From positions 1 through 33,370 of the forward strand of contig JBBBWG010027290.1 in the NCBI GenBank assembly GCA_037176905.1: 33,370 bases of DNA, in the 5' to 3' direction. This document shows, piece after piece, positions 19,757 to 31,134 of the stretch. The stretch's first letter is position 1; the number at the start of each line of letters is the position of its first letter. A program made the position numbers and the translations under genes. The notes below the pieces were generated by a model. It did not search any database, was not told the origin of the DNA, and worked only from the letters and a program-made list of their open reading frames with translations. The stretch is from Azolla pinnata (taxonomy: Eukaryota; Streptophyta; Polypodiopsida; Salviniales; Salviniaceae).

Positions 19757-22700
19757 TCATACCACGAAGTCGTGACGAAGCATATGAGTTGTGAAAGGTT
19801 TCCGATTCTGGAGGCCCAGCGACTCGAAACCGCTATCATTCATGGTGTAATAATCTACAGAAGCAGCTCCATTAGAAGCAGCAGCAGCAGCAGCAGCAGC
19901 AGCTTCGTCAGGTCTACTCGTCGGTAGGTGAGCTTGGCCATGGCCATAGGAAGGACCTGACAAAGGAGACGTTCCCTCGCAATGCTGCAGGCCCAAAGTG
20001 AGAGAGATCCCACCATTCCCACTCAGATAACCACCAGGGAAACCATCCTGTGAATACCTGTTGCTCAATGCATTCATCGGATATGATGCGTATGATGCCA
20101 TGCCCAAATGATCACTTTGTTGCATATACCCATTATTCTCACCATTGCCCGAACTCTCCCTGTACCCATCCTCAGCCGAGGTTCGGATCTTCATCTCATC
20201 GAGGACGCCATCATCGGCATTGCCCATGCCTCCAGCGCTCGCACCTGGCGCTAGCAAGGATGACCCATCTTGGAGCACATGCTTGCTGCTCATAATAACC
20301 CCCTGCCTCATCATCATCATGCCTTCCTTCTCGCTGAAGTGAAGGTTCGAAATGGGAGGAGCCGCCGATGGCCCGTCGCGCTTCTTGCCTTGTTGCATCT
20401 CGGACGAAGCACCGTAGCCCGATGATAAACCTTTACCTTCATCCTGCCGGCTTTCAGATAGTAGTTTCGCTTGCTTCGATGCTTTCTTCACCTCGCTCGC
20501 TGTCGTCACGCTGTGATTTCCCTCCCCTTCATCTCGATTCAACCTCTCGGCAGCTCCCTCGGCTTCGGCTTCTTTCGTTTCTTCCAGATACATCTCCTCT
20601 ACCATCGGTTTCCATAGCCGAACTCGAGCATTGATGAACCAGTTGCTTACCTGAAAGGTTCAAAATTCCATGGGGCGGGGCACTTCACAACCTTCGTACT
20701 CCCATCTTTTTGCACAGGAATGAATGACGTGAAGGAAAAACACTCTTTAAACCCTACAAACCCCACCTGATTGCGTGAAAGACCAGTCTGTCGGGCAAGC
20801 AACATCTTGTCTGCATCCTTCGGATAACTGCTCTCATCACACAAACAAAAAGAACAACACAATGAAACGTTGTGTGAAATATACCGGCAAACAAAAAAAG
20901 GCATGCCCCAATAAGAGAAACGTCTGATAGATAACTGTATTGTTAGTCTAGTTACAAATATCATACTATGATTGGAGGTGAGATATATCATACAAAAATT
21001 GCGGTATGGGAAGGAGAAATCAATGAACATAGTATTATAAATTCATTCTAAATTATTTCCAACCACCTACGAGAATAAGTTTCTAGGTGACATACACACA
21101 CAAAATGCTAAGCTACACTCGATTTCAACACTAAATGATAAAAACCATGAGGATACACTACATGCTGAAAACATCAAATCTTATGAGAATAGACACCCTG
21201 GAAGCACATGATTAAACCATAAACCAGAGACTTACGGGTTGAGAAAGTTCTCAAAGAGCCAAGCACGAAGGATGGAGACAGAATGTTCGGGAAGCCCACG
21301 TTGGGGTCTCCAAGCTTGTTGTTGCATTATACCAAGTTGTCGTAATGCTCGTTGTTGGCGAAGTTGTTGACCAATAAGCCTCAGTTTTGACGTCTCTGCT
21401 CCCTTAACGAGCCCACCTGAGACATCTTCATCTCCAAGTGCTTTACATGCCAGCTCAATCTGGCGAGTGATTGCATCTCTAAGACATCGAAAATGCTTTG
21501 ATATTGTTTGAAGCGCAAGGCATGTATATGCTGTCGCTGCCCCCAAACCACCCGTAGATTCAAATGATGCCACGACTGCTTGCATTTGATTGTAGTATTG
21601 CTTGTACCTCCTATCCACCTGTATAAATATCCATACATATGAATTGTACAGGAGCAGCAACTATTTCTGTGACATTCTTTTCATATGCTGACCGCATAGG
21701 AAAAGAATGTTAAGGTTAAATGATAATATCCTCTGTATGGTGATATCAAGCTGCATAAGATATTATCAATTTGAGCAACAACTTAAAGCAGTAATTTTCC
21801 TGACAAAGCAATGTTCTACGAGCTAGTTCTTTGGTCATTCAACAATAAATCCGAGAGGAGAACAACAAATTAGCATGCCAATAATTTGACCTGTGTAAGC
21901 TATAATGGTTTGTGATAAAGCAAAAAATAAGATCCAAAGCATGAAATATAGATCTTAAGCTCTTAGCAGATTTAAGCCATCAAAAAGTATGGGATATTAA
22001 GCTTCCATACACCAAAAAGACTCAATTCGTAAGCCGTACAAGCCCCACAAGCAAGAAAACATCAAGATTTACAGGCTACGTATTGTCATTTAGAAACGCG
22101 ATAAGGTGATAGTTAATGCGCAAACAGATCAAATTCAGGGAAAATTGTCAAATTACTCCATTTTTATGGTTGGAATATTCGTAACTTCAAAATGTCCCAA
22201 TCTTTCCCAAGAACAATGAGGAACATAAACGTTCTAGTCATTATGTCTAATCTCCTCATGACGAGAATCAGTTATATAATCAATGCCTGATGTTTTGAAG
22301 TACTCTTCTCGTGACAAGTAGAAATCCAGTAGTGACTAAGATCAATTCCTTGATCATGAAGAGTTAATCCCATATTTACTAGGTGTAGTGCTATAATTAC
22401 TAAGACAAATCTCTATCATTGTTTTTCCGATAAATTTGCCAGGTCAGAGCACTGTCAATAAGGTTGAAAACCACAAACTACCCATGGCTCTCTGTAATTA
22501 TACATGGAGGAAAAAAGTATTAGAAATATTCTTCTTCTCAGTCATCATCATCATCCGTATTTTTAAATTATTTAGTCCTTGTAAATTCTCTGTCATCGAT
22601 AATGTGGCAGTGTGTGCCTGTTCAATGGTCCTTTGAGCAACCTAAGCATTGGTGTGAAAACAAAACTTGATTCTTTTACTGTTCGATATTTGACAATTCT

Positions 22701-24544
22701 TATGAGGTTGAGTGTTTTTTACGATAGACGGACAATTTGATTATTTTCCCTGGAACTAACCGAATCTATTCATATATGCTCACCTCATCTCGCATCCCAA
22801 CAAGTTTCGCCCTCTTTGCTTGAAGTTCTTGTCGTTCTGTTGCCGTGAGTTCAACATTTTCTTCTGTTCTCTTTTCAGAGCTGCCTGTTGTCTGATTAAT
22901 AGGTATCGCCGTGGCAATAGAATCTTCTTCCTTCTTGCTCCAGCTTATCATAGCCTTATCTGAAACATTTGATAAACTATTGTCTCTGGTGGAAGTGTCG
23001 TCATTTGTTATAGATTCTGCTGGCGTCACCCAAGATCTCTTCAACGCATTGTTGTGGCTATCATTGTTATTCTTACTCTTTGCTGGTTTTCCAACATTCA
23101 CCACTTCATTCAACAAATCCTGCGCTGGTTTGAGATACTTGGATTGATATGCCCCGACGATGAAATGGCTTCCAAACATGTTCATTTGCCTACCGCTGCT
23201 ATCTGTGTTATTGGGTGGTTTGAGATGGTAGCTTGCTCCGAAACTATCACAGGATGGGGATGTGAATGTGTTTGGGTTCGGGTTCGTTACTGCATGATTA
23301 ACAGCAGCGAGACCAGCATGAACTTTTTGTGATAGAATCCCTTCTTTGCAATCCGCACCTAAGCTGTGAAAGAAACTTGTGGATACGTCTTGATGTTGCA
23401 GCAATGGAAAAGCTTGTGCCTGTTGAATCATCGGAGGTTGTTGGGGGGAGAGGGACAGGGAGAGGATTTGCCCTCTCGATCGTTGCAGGTTATCGACAAG
23501 GTTTGGTGGAGGGAAGAGTGTCGAATTCTCATGATTAAATGGTGCAGTCGATCCGTACATGGATAGGTTTGAGACCGGATCAACCACTCGGGTAGCTATT
23601 GGCAGACTCCCTTCTTCTACTACTTCTTCTACTGCTACTTCCTCATGCCCTCCTCCACCAGGTGGGAAGAAAGGGATTCCATTTACTCCTTCCCAGCTGT
23701 TGTACACATGGCTGGTCTGCTGGATACTAGAAGGGTTGTGGTGACCTGTGTTTGGCATCAGGATTGCATGGTGCGGTTCATGAGGCAAATGTAAAGACGA
23801 TGAATTCAAGAACCCAATGGCACTTTGCTGCTGCTGTTGATGATGATGATAATGTTGTTGTTGGTGGTGATGATTGTATTGAGGATGGTGCTGATTGGGG
23901 CTACTGAACGTGTTGATATGAATACCGCCCAGAAGAGAGCCACCATTCGTGGGAAGAAGCATTGTATTGGAGTTATTAGGCGAGTTCCCATATCCAGGAT
24001 AGCCAGCGCCTTGATCCATCAGGTAGAGTGTCTGCAGAGCATCAGCTTGAGCACTGTTGGAGCTCGGGAGGTAGTTGTGGCTCGACATATGAGCTATGGA
24101 AGAAGAAGAATTAGGGCTCTGATCTCGCGCGGCTAAACCCAACAGAGGAGGGGGAAGGGACCCTCGATCAGCACTCGATGGAGAGGAGAGCTGCGGGTCT
24201 CGAAAGCTCTCGAATGGAGAGATTTGATCGAGATTGGGACTGTTTCCCCAATTCGGTAAGAAGCTATTGTGGTGGTTGCCCTTATTACTACTATTGCTCT
24301 TTACAGATGTAACTGTGGATTGGGAAGAGAAATCGCTCTTACCGTCACCACTCTGAGTAGTAGTTGTTGGTTTTTCAGCTTCTCTCCCAACAGAAGATGT
24401 ATTGATGTTATTATTGTTGCTGTTATTACTGTTGTCGTTGATACTGGTGCTGCTGCTTCCTCTGAATCGAGCTTCAGACGCATGGGCTATGTCTTCTGCA
24501 CCCACAGAGTTCCAGAAATGGAAAGTGCTCCCTACACGGCTCAT
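19757..24544 (-). CDS. BEL1-like (BELL) TALE homeodomain transcription factor, four exons
   Basis: On the minus strand, exons read 24544-22784, 21618-21236, 20827-20767 and 20650-19757. Junctions are GT-AG; the product is about 1032 aa. The start is the first ATG after an in-frame TGA at 24706-24704. Residues 1-460 are Asn/Ser/Gln/His-rich. A SKY box lies at about 468-486 ([15 protein letters not shown]), the BELL domain at about 565-641 ([12 protein letters not shown] onward), and the homeodomain at about 690-752, with the TALE insertion PYP and recognition helix [13 protein letters not shown]-type motifs occur at 360-367 (ILSLSLSP) and 950-958 (ISLTLGLQH). A poly-Ala run precedes the C-terminus. 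BELL proteins heterodimerise with KNOX partners through SKY+BELL and act in the nucleus on TGAC-containing sites. The 61-bp third exon fits the usual BELL gene layout as I remember it. All DNA-contacting residues I can check are intact. Confidence 0.95.
20828..21235 (-). other. BELL intron 2
   Basis: A 408-bp phase-2 intron that interrupts the homeodomain between the two halves of the PYP insertion: the first Pro codon is split CC|T. The donor is GTAAGT. The interior is AT-rich with nothing recognisable. Confidence 0.8.
21619..22783 (-). other. BELL intron 1
   Basis: A 1165-bp phase-0 intron within the BELL domain, between MRDE and VDRRY. The donor is GTGAGC and the acceptor TATACAG. I see no repeats or coding segment in it. 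Confidence 0.8.
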
Positions 24545-24555
24545 ATGGTCTTCAT
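24541..24555 (-). promoter_or_regulatory. Minimal uORF (four codons) whose stop overlaps the BELL start codon
   Basis: On the minus strand, ATG at 24555-24553 encodes Met-Lys-Thr-Ile and stops at TGA 24543-24541. The BELL ATG is 24544-24542, so stop and start share bases as ATGA. If transcribed in the leader, ribosomes that read this uORF would end exactly at the main start codon, a layout suited to reinitiation control. Confidence 0.55.
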
Positions 24556-24641
24556 ACGAAGAAAAGAGTGAAGAGAGAAAGGAATTGGAGAAAGAAGGAA
24601 GGAAAAGATCTGGTTTTGGGTCGCGAGTAGACAATTGGCGG

Positions 24642-24707
24642 TTAATTCTGTTGAGCTCCCTCTCCTCTGTCCTCCTCCTTCTTCTGGTATGCCATGCGTT
24701 CAATCAT
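24642..24707 (-). promoter_or_regulatory. 21-codon uORF upstream of BELL
   Basis: ATG at 24707-24705 reads 21 codons (Met-Ile-Glu-Arg-Met, then a basic/acidic stretch) to TAA at 24644-24642, about 100 bp before the main ATG and in a different frame. The bases just upstream read GTGCTGCAG on the minus strand, a possible 3' splice site of a leader intron, so the start of this uORF could lie at an exon boundary. Whether it is in the transcript is not shown by the sequence. Confidence 0.4.
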
Positions 24708-25700
24708 CTGCAGCACATACACAAGACAGGGAAAAGTGGAAATCAGTAAACGGATGAAGCATATACAGGAGCAAATCATGACAATTCCCAATCCCTCTGT
24801 CGCCTATATATTGTCTACATCTGCGTCTATCGATCCTGTGTACGTTTGTACTGCAAAATTACAGTTTTCAATCCGTGTGCATGTGTGTACTATGTTCTTC
24901 AAGGTCTCGTGGATCTCGTACCCTTCTAGGGTTAGGGTTGGTTTCCACACAGCTGCTGTGTCGGCGTTTCACAGGTAAACGATGACGGTGGAGAGAAGAT
25001 CAGCGAGCTGCTTCTCTTCTCCTCATAGAACGAGTCGCAGAGCGGACCAATCTCTATCAGCTCAGACAACTCTGTTTCTTGTTTTAGAAAAGGCGCGAGA
25101 GCGAGAGACAAAGAAAGAAAGAGTACAAAGCGCGAGGACGAAGAGACTATGGTTGGATTCCTTGTGATGCAATAGGCTTTCTGGGAGCTACAGGAAGAAA
25201 ACCGAAATATTTCTTCTTCTTCTGCTTCTTCTTTCTTCTGCTTCTGCTTCTGCTTCTGCTCCTTTATCGCTGCTAAGGGGAGAGAAGGAGCGGCGAAAGA
25301 GATGGCTAGAGCTTGGATGGATGCAGAAAGCCAGAAAGGATGACAGTATCAGCCCAATTCCCCATGAAAATTTCGAGATATGCATGCATGTATGTACAGA
25401 TTGATCGATTGGAGGACTGTATCATGAGGGGGGGGGGGATTGAGTAAAGCTTTCGAGGCTGCGATTGGAACGAAAACACAGAGAAAAGAGGGGGGAGGGA
25501 GGCGGCAGAGACGAGAATTATTGCTCTGCGGAAGAGGTATCTCCAAACCATAGAATTCAGTGCAGGGAAGGAAGCAAAAGAAAGCGAAGGAAGAAGAAGA
25601 AGAAGGAAGGAAGGAAAGAAGGAGAGAAACGAGGCGTTCTTTTCGACTTGTGCTTCTGAATGTCTGCAACTGTGCAGACAGATCGAGACACACGAACGCT
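24708..25700. other. BELL upstream region (leader and proximal promoter)
   Basis: Holds a telo-box-like GGGTTAGGG near 24932, a (TTCTGC)n hexamer run at about 25215-25262, a G10 run near 25430 and the start of a purine-rich zone. No gene is supported. Confidence 0.5.
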
Positions 25701-25729
25701 CAAAGGAAGGACAGAGAGAGAGAGAGAGA

Positions 25730-26180
25730 GAGAGCAGCGATGGAAAGCTTGAAACGAGCAATGGACACAGAGAAAGAGAGAAGAAGGAAGGAAGGAAGGA
25801 AGGAAGGAAGACAGAGGAAGAGAGAGAGAAAGCGGCGATGGAAAGCTTGAACCGAGCAATGGACACAGAGAAAGAGAGAAGGAAGGAAGGAAGGAAGAAA
25901 CACACAGAATGAGAGAGAGAGAAAGCAGCGATGGAAAGCTTGAACCGAGCAACGGACACAGACAAAGAGAAGAAGCAAGAAAGAAAGAAAGAAAGACAGA
26001 GCGCGAGAGAGAGAGAGAGAGAGAGAGCAGCGATGGAAAGCTTGAACCGAGCGATGGACACAGAGAAAGAGAAGAAGAAAGAAAGACAGAGACACAGAGC
26101 GAGAGAGAGAGAGGGAGAGAGAGGGAGAGATTCAGCCATGGAAAGCTTCGAGACGAGCAAGAAACAGTCGGAGCCCTAAC
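25730..26180 (+). repeat. Five-copy (about 100 bp) tandem repeat with GA/GGAA spacers upstream of BELL
   Basis: A core beginning AGCAGCGATGGAAAGCTTGA and continuing CCGAGCAATGGACACAGAGA recurs with its ATGG at 25740, 25838, 25931, 26033 and 26138 (spacings 98, 93, 102, 105). The copies are separated by (GA)n or (GGAA)n. The fifth copy is truncated and diverged. Short open frames across it (MESLNRAMDTEKE-like units) are interrupted by a stop after copy 2 and shift frame between copies 1 and 2, so a protein is unlikely. Confidence 0.85.
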
Positions 26181-26269
26181 CCGTCGCTGGGAGTCCGTGC
26201 GCTGCTGATGCTGCAGCTACTGATTCTGGGAAGCAGGAGGCGGCGGCGCAGAGAGGGGAAGGGGGAGCT

Positions 26270-26510
26270 CGCCATCGCCATCGCCATCGCCATCGCCGCC
26301 GTCAGCGTCGTCCGCATCGCCATCGCTGCAATCTTTGTTAAGACCATGAGAAAGCAGGAATCTGGAAGCAGAAGCAGAAGCAGAAGCAGAAGGAGAAGCA
26401 GAAGCAGAAGCAGGAGCAGGAGGAGAAGGAGAAGGAGAAGCAGAAGCAGAAGCAGAAGCAGAAGCAGAAGGAGCGATGGCGATGGCGATGGCGATGGCGA
26501 TGAATTGTGT
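26270..26510 (+). repeat. CCATCG and AGAAGC/AGCAGA hexamer cluster
   Basis: (GCCATC)n at about 26270-26300, (AGAAGC)n with GGAGAA variants at 26366-26470, then (GATGGC)n at 26474-26500. The same pair of hexamers, CCATCG and AGAAGC, flanks the start of the SPEAR gene (3600-3690 and 3800-3825). Confidence 0.8.
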
Positions 26511-26639
26511 TCTGTAGAACAGTTCTCAGAAAAGAACGAAAGAAGAAGACGAACGAAGAAGACGAACGAAGAAGACGAGAGGTAAAAATAAAAATAAATA
26601 GATAAATAAATTATATTTAAATAATAAACAAATGGGGAG

Positions 26640-27185
26640 CTGCTTTTTCGGAGAAAAAAGAAAAGAGAAAAAAAGAAACAAAAAGGAAACAAAAAAAAAA
26701 GAAAAAGGAACGAAAAAAGGAAACAAAGAAGAAAAAAGAACAGAGGGAAAAAAAAGGAAACGAAAAAGAAAGAAGGAAAAAAAAAGAAAACAGAAAAGAA
26801 AAAAGAACAGAGGGAAAAAAAGAAAAAGAAAAAGAAAAAAAGGAAACAAGAAAAAAGAAAAAAGGAAAAAAAGAAAAAAGAACAGAGGGAAAAAAAGGAA
26901 ACAAAAAAAGAAAGAAGGAAAAAAAAGAAAAAAGAACGGAGGAAAAAAAGAAAAAAAGGAAAAAAGAAAAAAGAACAGAGGAAAGAAAAGAAAAAAGAAC
27001 AGAGGAAAAAAAAGGAAACAAAAAAGAAAGAAGGAAACCAAAGAAAAAAAAAGAAAAAAGGAAACAAAAGAAAAAAGACAAAGGAAAAAAAGGCAAAGGA
27101 AAACAAAAGAGAAAAAAGAAAAAAGAAAAAGCACAAAAAAAGGGGCGAAGAAAAAAAGGGAAACAAAAAAGAAAGAAAAGGAAAT
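26640..27185 (+). repeat. Near-homopurine tract with a repeated GAACAGAGG unit
   Basis: About 545 bp that are almost entirely A and G on the plus strand. GAAAAAAGAACAGAGG-type units recur near 26731, 26797, 26874, 26927 (GAACGGAGG), 26966 and 26990. Cytosines occur almost only in these units and in AAAC. Long open frames here (Lys/Glu/Arg on plus; Phe/Ser/Leu on minus) are composition artefacts. Confidence 0.88.
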
Positions 27186-27476
27186 TTGTGTTCTGTTTTT
27201 TTTTTTTTGTTTCCTTTTTGCGTGCATTTTTATTAATATATTTTGTGCGCTTTTAAAAAACTGGGGACAAAAAAAAAACAATTAACGAGAAATTACGTTT
27301 CTGACGCCTGTAATTAGCGCAATTGATTCGATTCGTAATCAAACTAACGATCCAATCTCTAACTAACTAAGCTTGATTAACGCCCGGTTTTGCTTTGATT
27401 AACTACGAGATTAGCGTGCCGATTGATTCGCTCGATTCTAAACCCACCCAGCTTAGCGAATCGAACGCAGTGAGGG

Positions 27477-27935
27477 AATCGATTAGGACGAATCCGTGGG
27501 AAGTGATTAGGGATACAGAAACTCATCTTAGCAGGATTAGTCAGGCGTTAATTTCTAGGTAAAGATAAGGTTAGGCGTTAATTTGTAATTCCTGATCTCC
27601 CGTAGGCGTTAAAATGTAATCTCTAAACTTGGCTAGGCGTTTTTTATATATATATTATTCTCCTGTTAATTAAACGAGATCTGAGTTTGTGTAATTGATT
27701 AATTACACAAACTGATTAATTAAATTGGCGCTCGATTAATTGATTGTAACACTAAATCAATCCACTGTAGGCTGAATGCATCAAACTAATTAATCGATTA
27801 GCGCTCGATCGATTGGTTAACTCCGAAACAATGCGTTAATCGGTGCATTAGATTCTAATATTACTAACTCTGGTTAATCACATATGGCGATGGAATCGAT
27901 TAGGATCAATCCGTGGGAAGTGATTGAGGAATAAA
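27477..27935 (+). repeat. Duplicated AATCGATTAGGA-containing segment, 417 bp apart
   Basis: AATCGATTAGGA followed by AATCCGTGGGAAGTGATT appears at 27477 and 27894, nearly identical over about 45 bp. Around both lie TAGGCGTTAATTT / GACGTTAAAATGTAATCT motifs (27543, 27573, 27604, 27982, 28008), and an inverted relative lies at about 32576-32616. An old intergenic repeat family of unknown kind. Confidence 0.65.
27684..27713. repeat. Perfect 13-bp inverted repeat with a 4-base loop
   Basis: AGTTTGTGTAATT at 27684-27696 and its exact reverse complement at 27701-27713 enclose GATT. AT-rich, so it could extrude as a cruciform or fold as a short RNA hairpin if transcribed. Confidence 0.85.
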
Positions 27936-29064
27936 ATCAATGAACGTTATACTACTGGAATTAACTGAGTGTTGTTTTTTTAGCGTTGATTTCTAATTTT
28001 AGTAGAGACGTTAAAATGTAATCTATAATTCTGGTAGACGTTTTTCGGTAATTCTTCCTTGCTTTAATGGGAATTTTATTAAGTACATTTTGATGCCTAC
28101 TCAAATTATAATTTAAAGATCATCGCTTAGCTTTATCTCACTAAAAATTAACGCTCGATTCGCAAATTGATGAACATCAAATTAATTAGATCCTAAAAAT
28201 TGTTAACTTATGTTAATTGAAATAACAAGAGAAGCGATTAGTCAACAACAATAGGAAGTAGAGTCAATTTTCAGTCGGAAGATCACAAATCAATGAACAT
28301 GAGAAGAGATATATTGAAGTGATTAGTTAGAGAATGTTAGAATCGACGAGCGAGAAGCGATTAAGATTCAATCGATTAGCAACAAAACTCGGGTTTACAA
28401 TGTAATTTCTAATTTAAAAATGCATCAAAACATAGTTAATATATATCTGTTACGAGTTTTTTGGTGATTTCCTCTCAAGAAGAGTTGAATTTGTGTCATT
28501 TAGTATTACAACACTTAAGAAGGTTATTTGTGTTGTTACAATGAACATACATTTACAAAAAGAAGAAAAGGGATCCGAAAGTACCTTAATCAGGCTATTC
28601 GTGTTGACACAAGTTTCTGGTTTTAACATGCACAAATGTTTTCTATTTTGTTTTGGAAGAAACATATTTATTTGTTAGATCGCAAACGATATATAGGCGT
28701 ATAATGATACAAATATCCAAATATTTCAATCTTTCATATTATTAAACATAATTGTGACTTTTTATCGTAGATGCTTGTTGAGATACTCCAGAAAGCTCAT
28801 CAAACAAAAAACCATTCCTCAAACTCTAACTATATCACATACCCAAAGTACCATAAATAATCAAACACAACATTATATGGTAGGGTTAGTTGAGCTTTAT
28901 CACCTTAGAATTGATTGAAAATGTGACAAAAACATTTCTAGTTAATAGATCATCGCAGTTATGATGCAACCATCCATATAACTTCAGCAGCCGAGCAAGA
29001 TATAAACCTAAGCCTAACATCTTCATCCATCGCCGTACGAACGACGATAAACACAAGTTTATAT

Positions 29065-29640
29065 CTTCTTCTTCTTCTTCTTCTTCTTGTTTATTTTCTT
29101 CTTCTTCTTTCTATCTATTGATTCAACTTTTCTTCAAGGAGAGAAACCATGGCAATGATGTGGGCTGGGAGCTGATGCCACTTCTTATTGTTTTACAACA
29201 CTAAGAGAGTGAAGTTGTTCACTGTCTGCTTCTTTTGTTTTTTGCTTCTTTTTTTTTTTACATCGATTCATTTGATGAACCAGAAACAGTCCTTCTCTCC
29301 TATGGATGCGAAAGAACAGTCGATCGACATGCTCTGATCGATCGATCTTCTTCCGGCGAGTCAAACAACCCCCATCTTCTGCTTCTGCTTCTGCTTCTGC
29401 TTCTGCTTCTGCTTCTGCTTCTGCTTCTGCTTCTGCTTTAATTTCCTAGCTCGAAAGAAGGCTTGACCTAAGTTTTTACTGCGGCGACATCGTAAACAAA
29501 AGGAACAAGGCTGCCCCTGTACGTACACGTACATCATCATGCTTGTCTCAAGAATGAAGAGGCAAAGACAGATTGACTTCCTGTAATCAAAGCAAACAGC
29601 ATTTGGACCTCTTTCTTTCTTTCTTTCTTTCTTTCTTCAC
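29065..29640 (+). repeat. Simple repeats: (CTT)n, (GCTTCT)n, (CTTT)n
   Basis: (CTT)n at about 29067-29110, (GCTTCT)n at 29379-29437 and (CTTT)n at 29611-29637. The hexamer is the reverse complement of the AGAAGC run found before the SPEAR ATG. Confidence 0.85.
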
Positions 29641-29903
29641 ATTCTCGGACTCATGTAAGAAGGGAATCCAAGAGCTTTTCTGGACAAAGAGAAAAAGTCC
29701 AGAGTTATTGTCGTTTTAGTATTACAGCACCTCAGAAGGTTTGAACCAACCAGTGAAGTGGGCAGAGAGAGGCAAGCTGATCTCTGTACTGTGTGCTCAA
29801 AGAGTCCGACCCTTCCCCCACACCAACATTTGTGCCCTTGATTCCTAGCAGCAACACCGACAATAGTAACAGAAGAAGAAGAAGAAGAAGAAGAAGAAGA
29901 AGA

Positions 29904-30258
29904 AGAAGAGTTAGATTTATGTTATTTAATATGACAACACCTTAGAAGGTTGATCTCTGCTTTTTATTCCATAAAAAGATTCATACTAGTATTCGTCGGG
30001 TGCACTGTACAAGTTAATCCAAAGAAGAGTTAGATTTATGTCATTTAAAATATGACAACACCTTAGAGGGTTGATCTCTTGCAGTTGCTTGATGCTGACA
30101 ACACCTTAGTATTAATAGGGTGCACTGTATGAATTGATCCAAAGAAGAGTTAGATTTATGTTATTTAATACGACACCGCCTTCTTAGAAGGTTGATTGAT
30201 CTCTTCTTTTTATTCCATACAAAAGATCAATACTAGTATTAAATAGGGTGCACTCTAC
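29904..30258 (+). repeat. Three-copy tandem repeat, about 120 bp
   Basis: AAGAAGAGTTAGATTTATG starts copies with TTAG at 29911, 30030 and 30150 (spacings 119 and 120). Each continues with a TGACAACACCTTAGA-like motif, AGGTTGATCTCT and GGGTGCACT. Copy 2 has an internal rearrangement. A (GAA)n run at 29871-29908 abuts the first copy. Diverged single relatives occur at about 28478-28535 and 29711-29740. Confidence 0.85.
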
Positions 30259-30732
30259 AAAAAAAATTTACTCCAGCATCAAGCAACTGCAAATTGTTGC
30301 TCTCTGCTGATTGCACAATTGCCCCCAAACCCAGATATTTAATCGAATAGCCTACTATGATACAAGTTACTAGAAGCTCTGATCTTGTCGCATCGCTACT
30401 TTTTGAAGCAGTTTTGATAGCAAGGTTTTGGTCGTATTGTCGTGCTGTTTTAATACAAACATACGTTTACGAAAAGAAAAAACGATCTTCTTTCTTCCTT
30501 TTGCTGCTTCTTTTTCTTCGATGCAATGTCCTAAACTGAGCATTCCTTTCGGATGCAGACATATGCGCACAAATGCGTTGCTTTTGATCGAGCTTCTGCG
30601 AGCACGGAAACATCTCGCGGGATTTTCTGGTAATATATACAGACAGATCCAAAGCGCAGTTTGCTCTGTTGCTGGGTCAAACCCAGCAGAGAAAGGGCCT
30701 TATCCCATCATGATCATGATCATCACCACCAA

Positions 30733-30786
30733 CACCATCACCATCACCATCATCACCATCATCATCATCATCATCATCATCATCAT
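30733..30786 (+). repeat. CAT/ATC microsatellite
   Basis: (CAT)n with CAC variants. The predicted Ile/His/Thr tracts are artefacts. Confidence 0.88.
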
Positions 30787-31089
30787 GACAATGAATGATG
30801 GAATCGATGGTGATCAGGGGTCCCCAGTCGCCATGAATCGGCCCACAGATCGATCGATGATGAATCGGAGCGATGGAATGGCATCGTCTTGCGATCACGC
30901 CTTTTCCGATCGACCAACCGATGAGGAGGAGGATCTCTCAGAAATCTCATCGGAGGACCCCAGCAAGCGAGAAAAAAAACTTAAAAGAAACAGAAGAAAG
31001 ACTTTTTTTTCAACACGAGCCAATCAGTCAGTCGATCAGTAGCCCAGCAACAACAGACACACACACACACAGACACTAGACACCAGCAG

Positions 31090-31092
<3 letters not shown>

Positions 31093-31132
<40 letters not shown>
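31093..31132 (+). repeat. (AG)20 microsatellite
   Basis: Twenty uninterrupted AG units. GA repeats of this kind are binding sites for plant BPC/GAGA-binding proteins, but no gene lies nearby to assign it to. Confidence 0.9.

Positions 31133-31134
<2 letters not shown>

Noticed and set aside
24545..24703. N-terminal extension of BELL by 53 codons
   Set aside because: The codon at 24703-24701 is TTG, not ATG, directly after an in-frame TGA. The first true ATG is at 24544.
26132..27285. Phe/Leu/Ser-rich frames of up to 344 codons on the minus strand and a Lys-rich frame on plus
   Set aside because: Homopurine/homopyrimidine composition lacks stop codons; not real membrane proteins.
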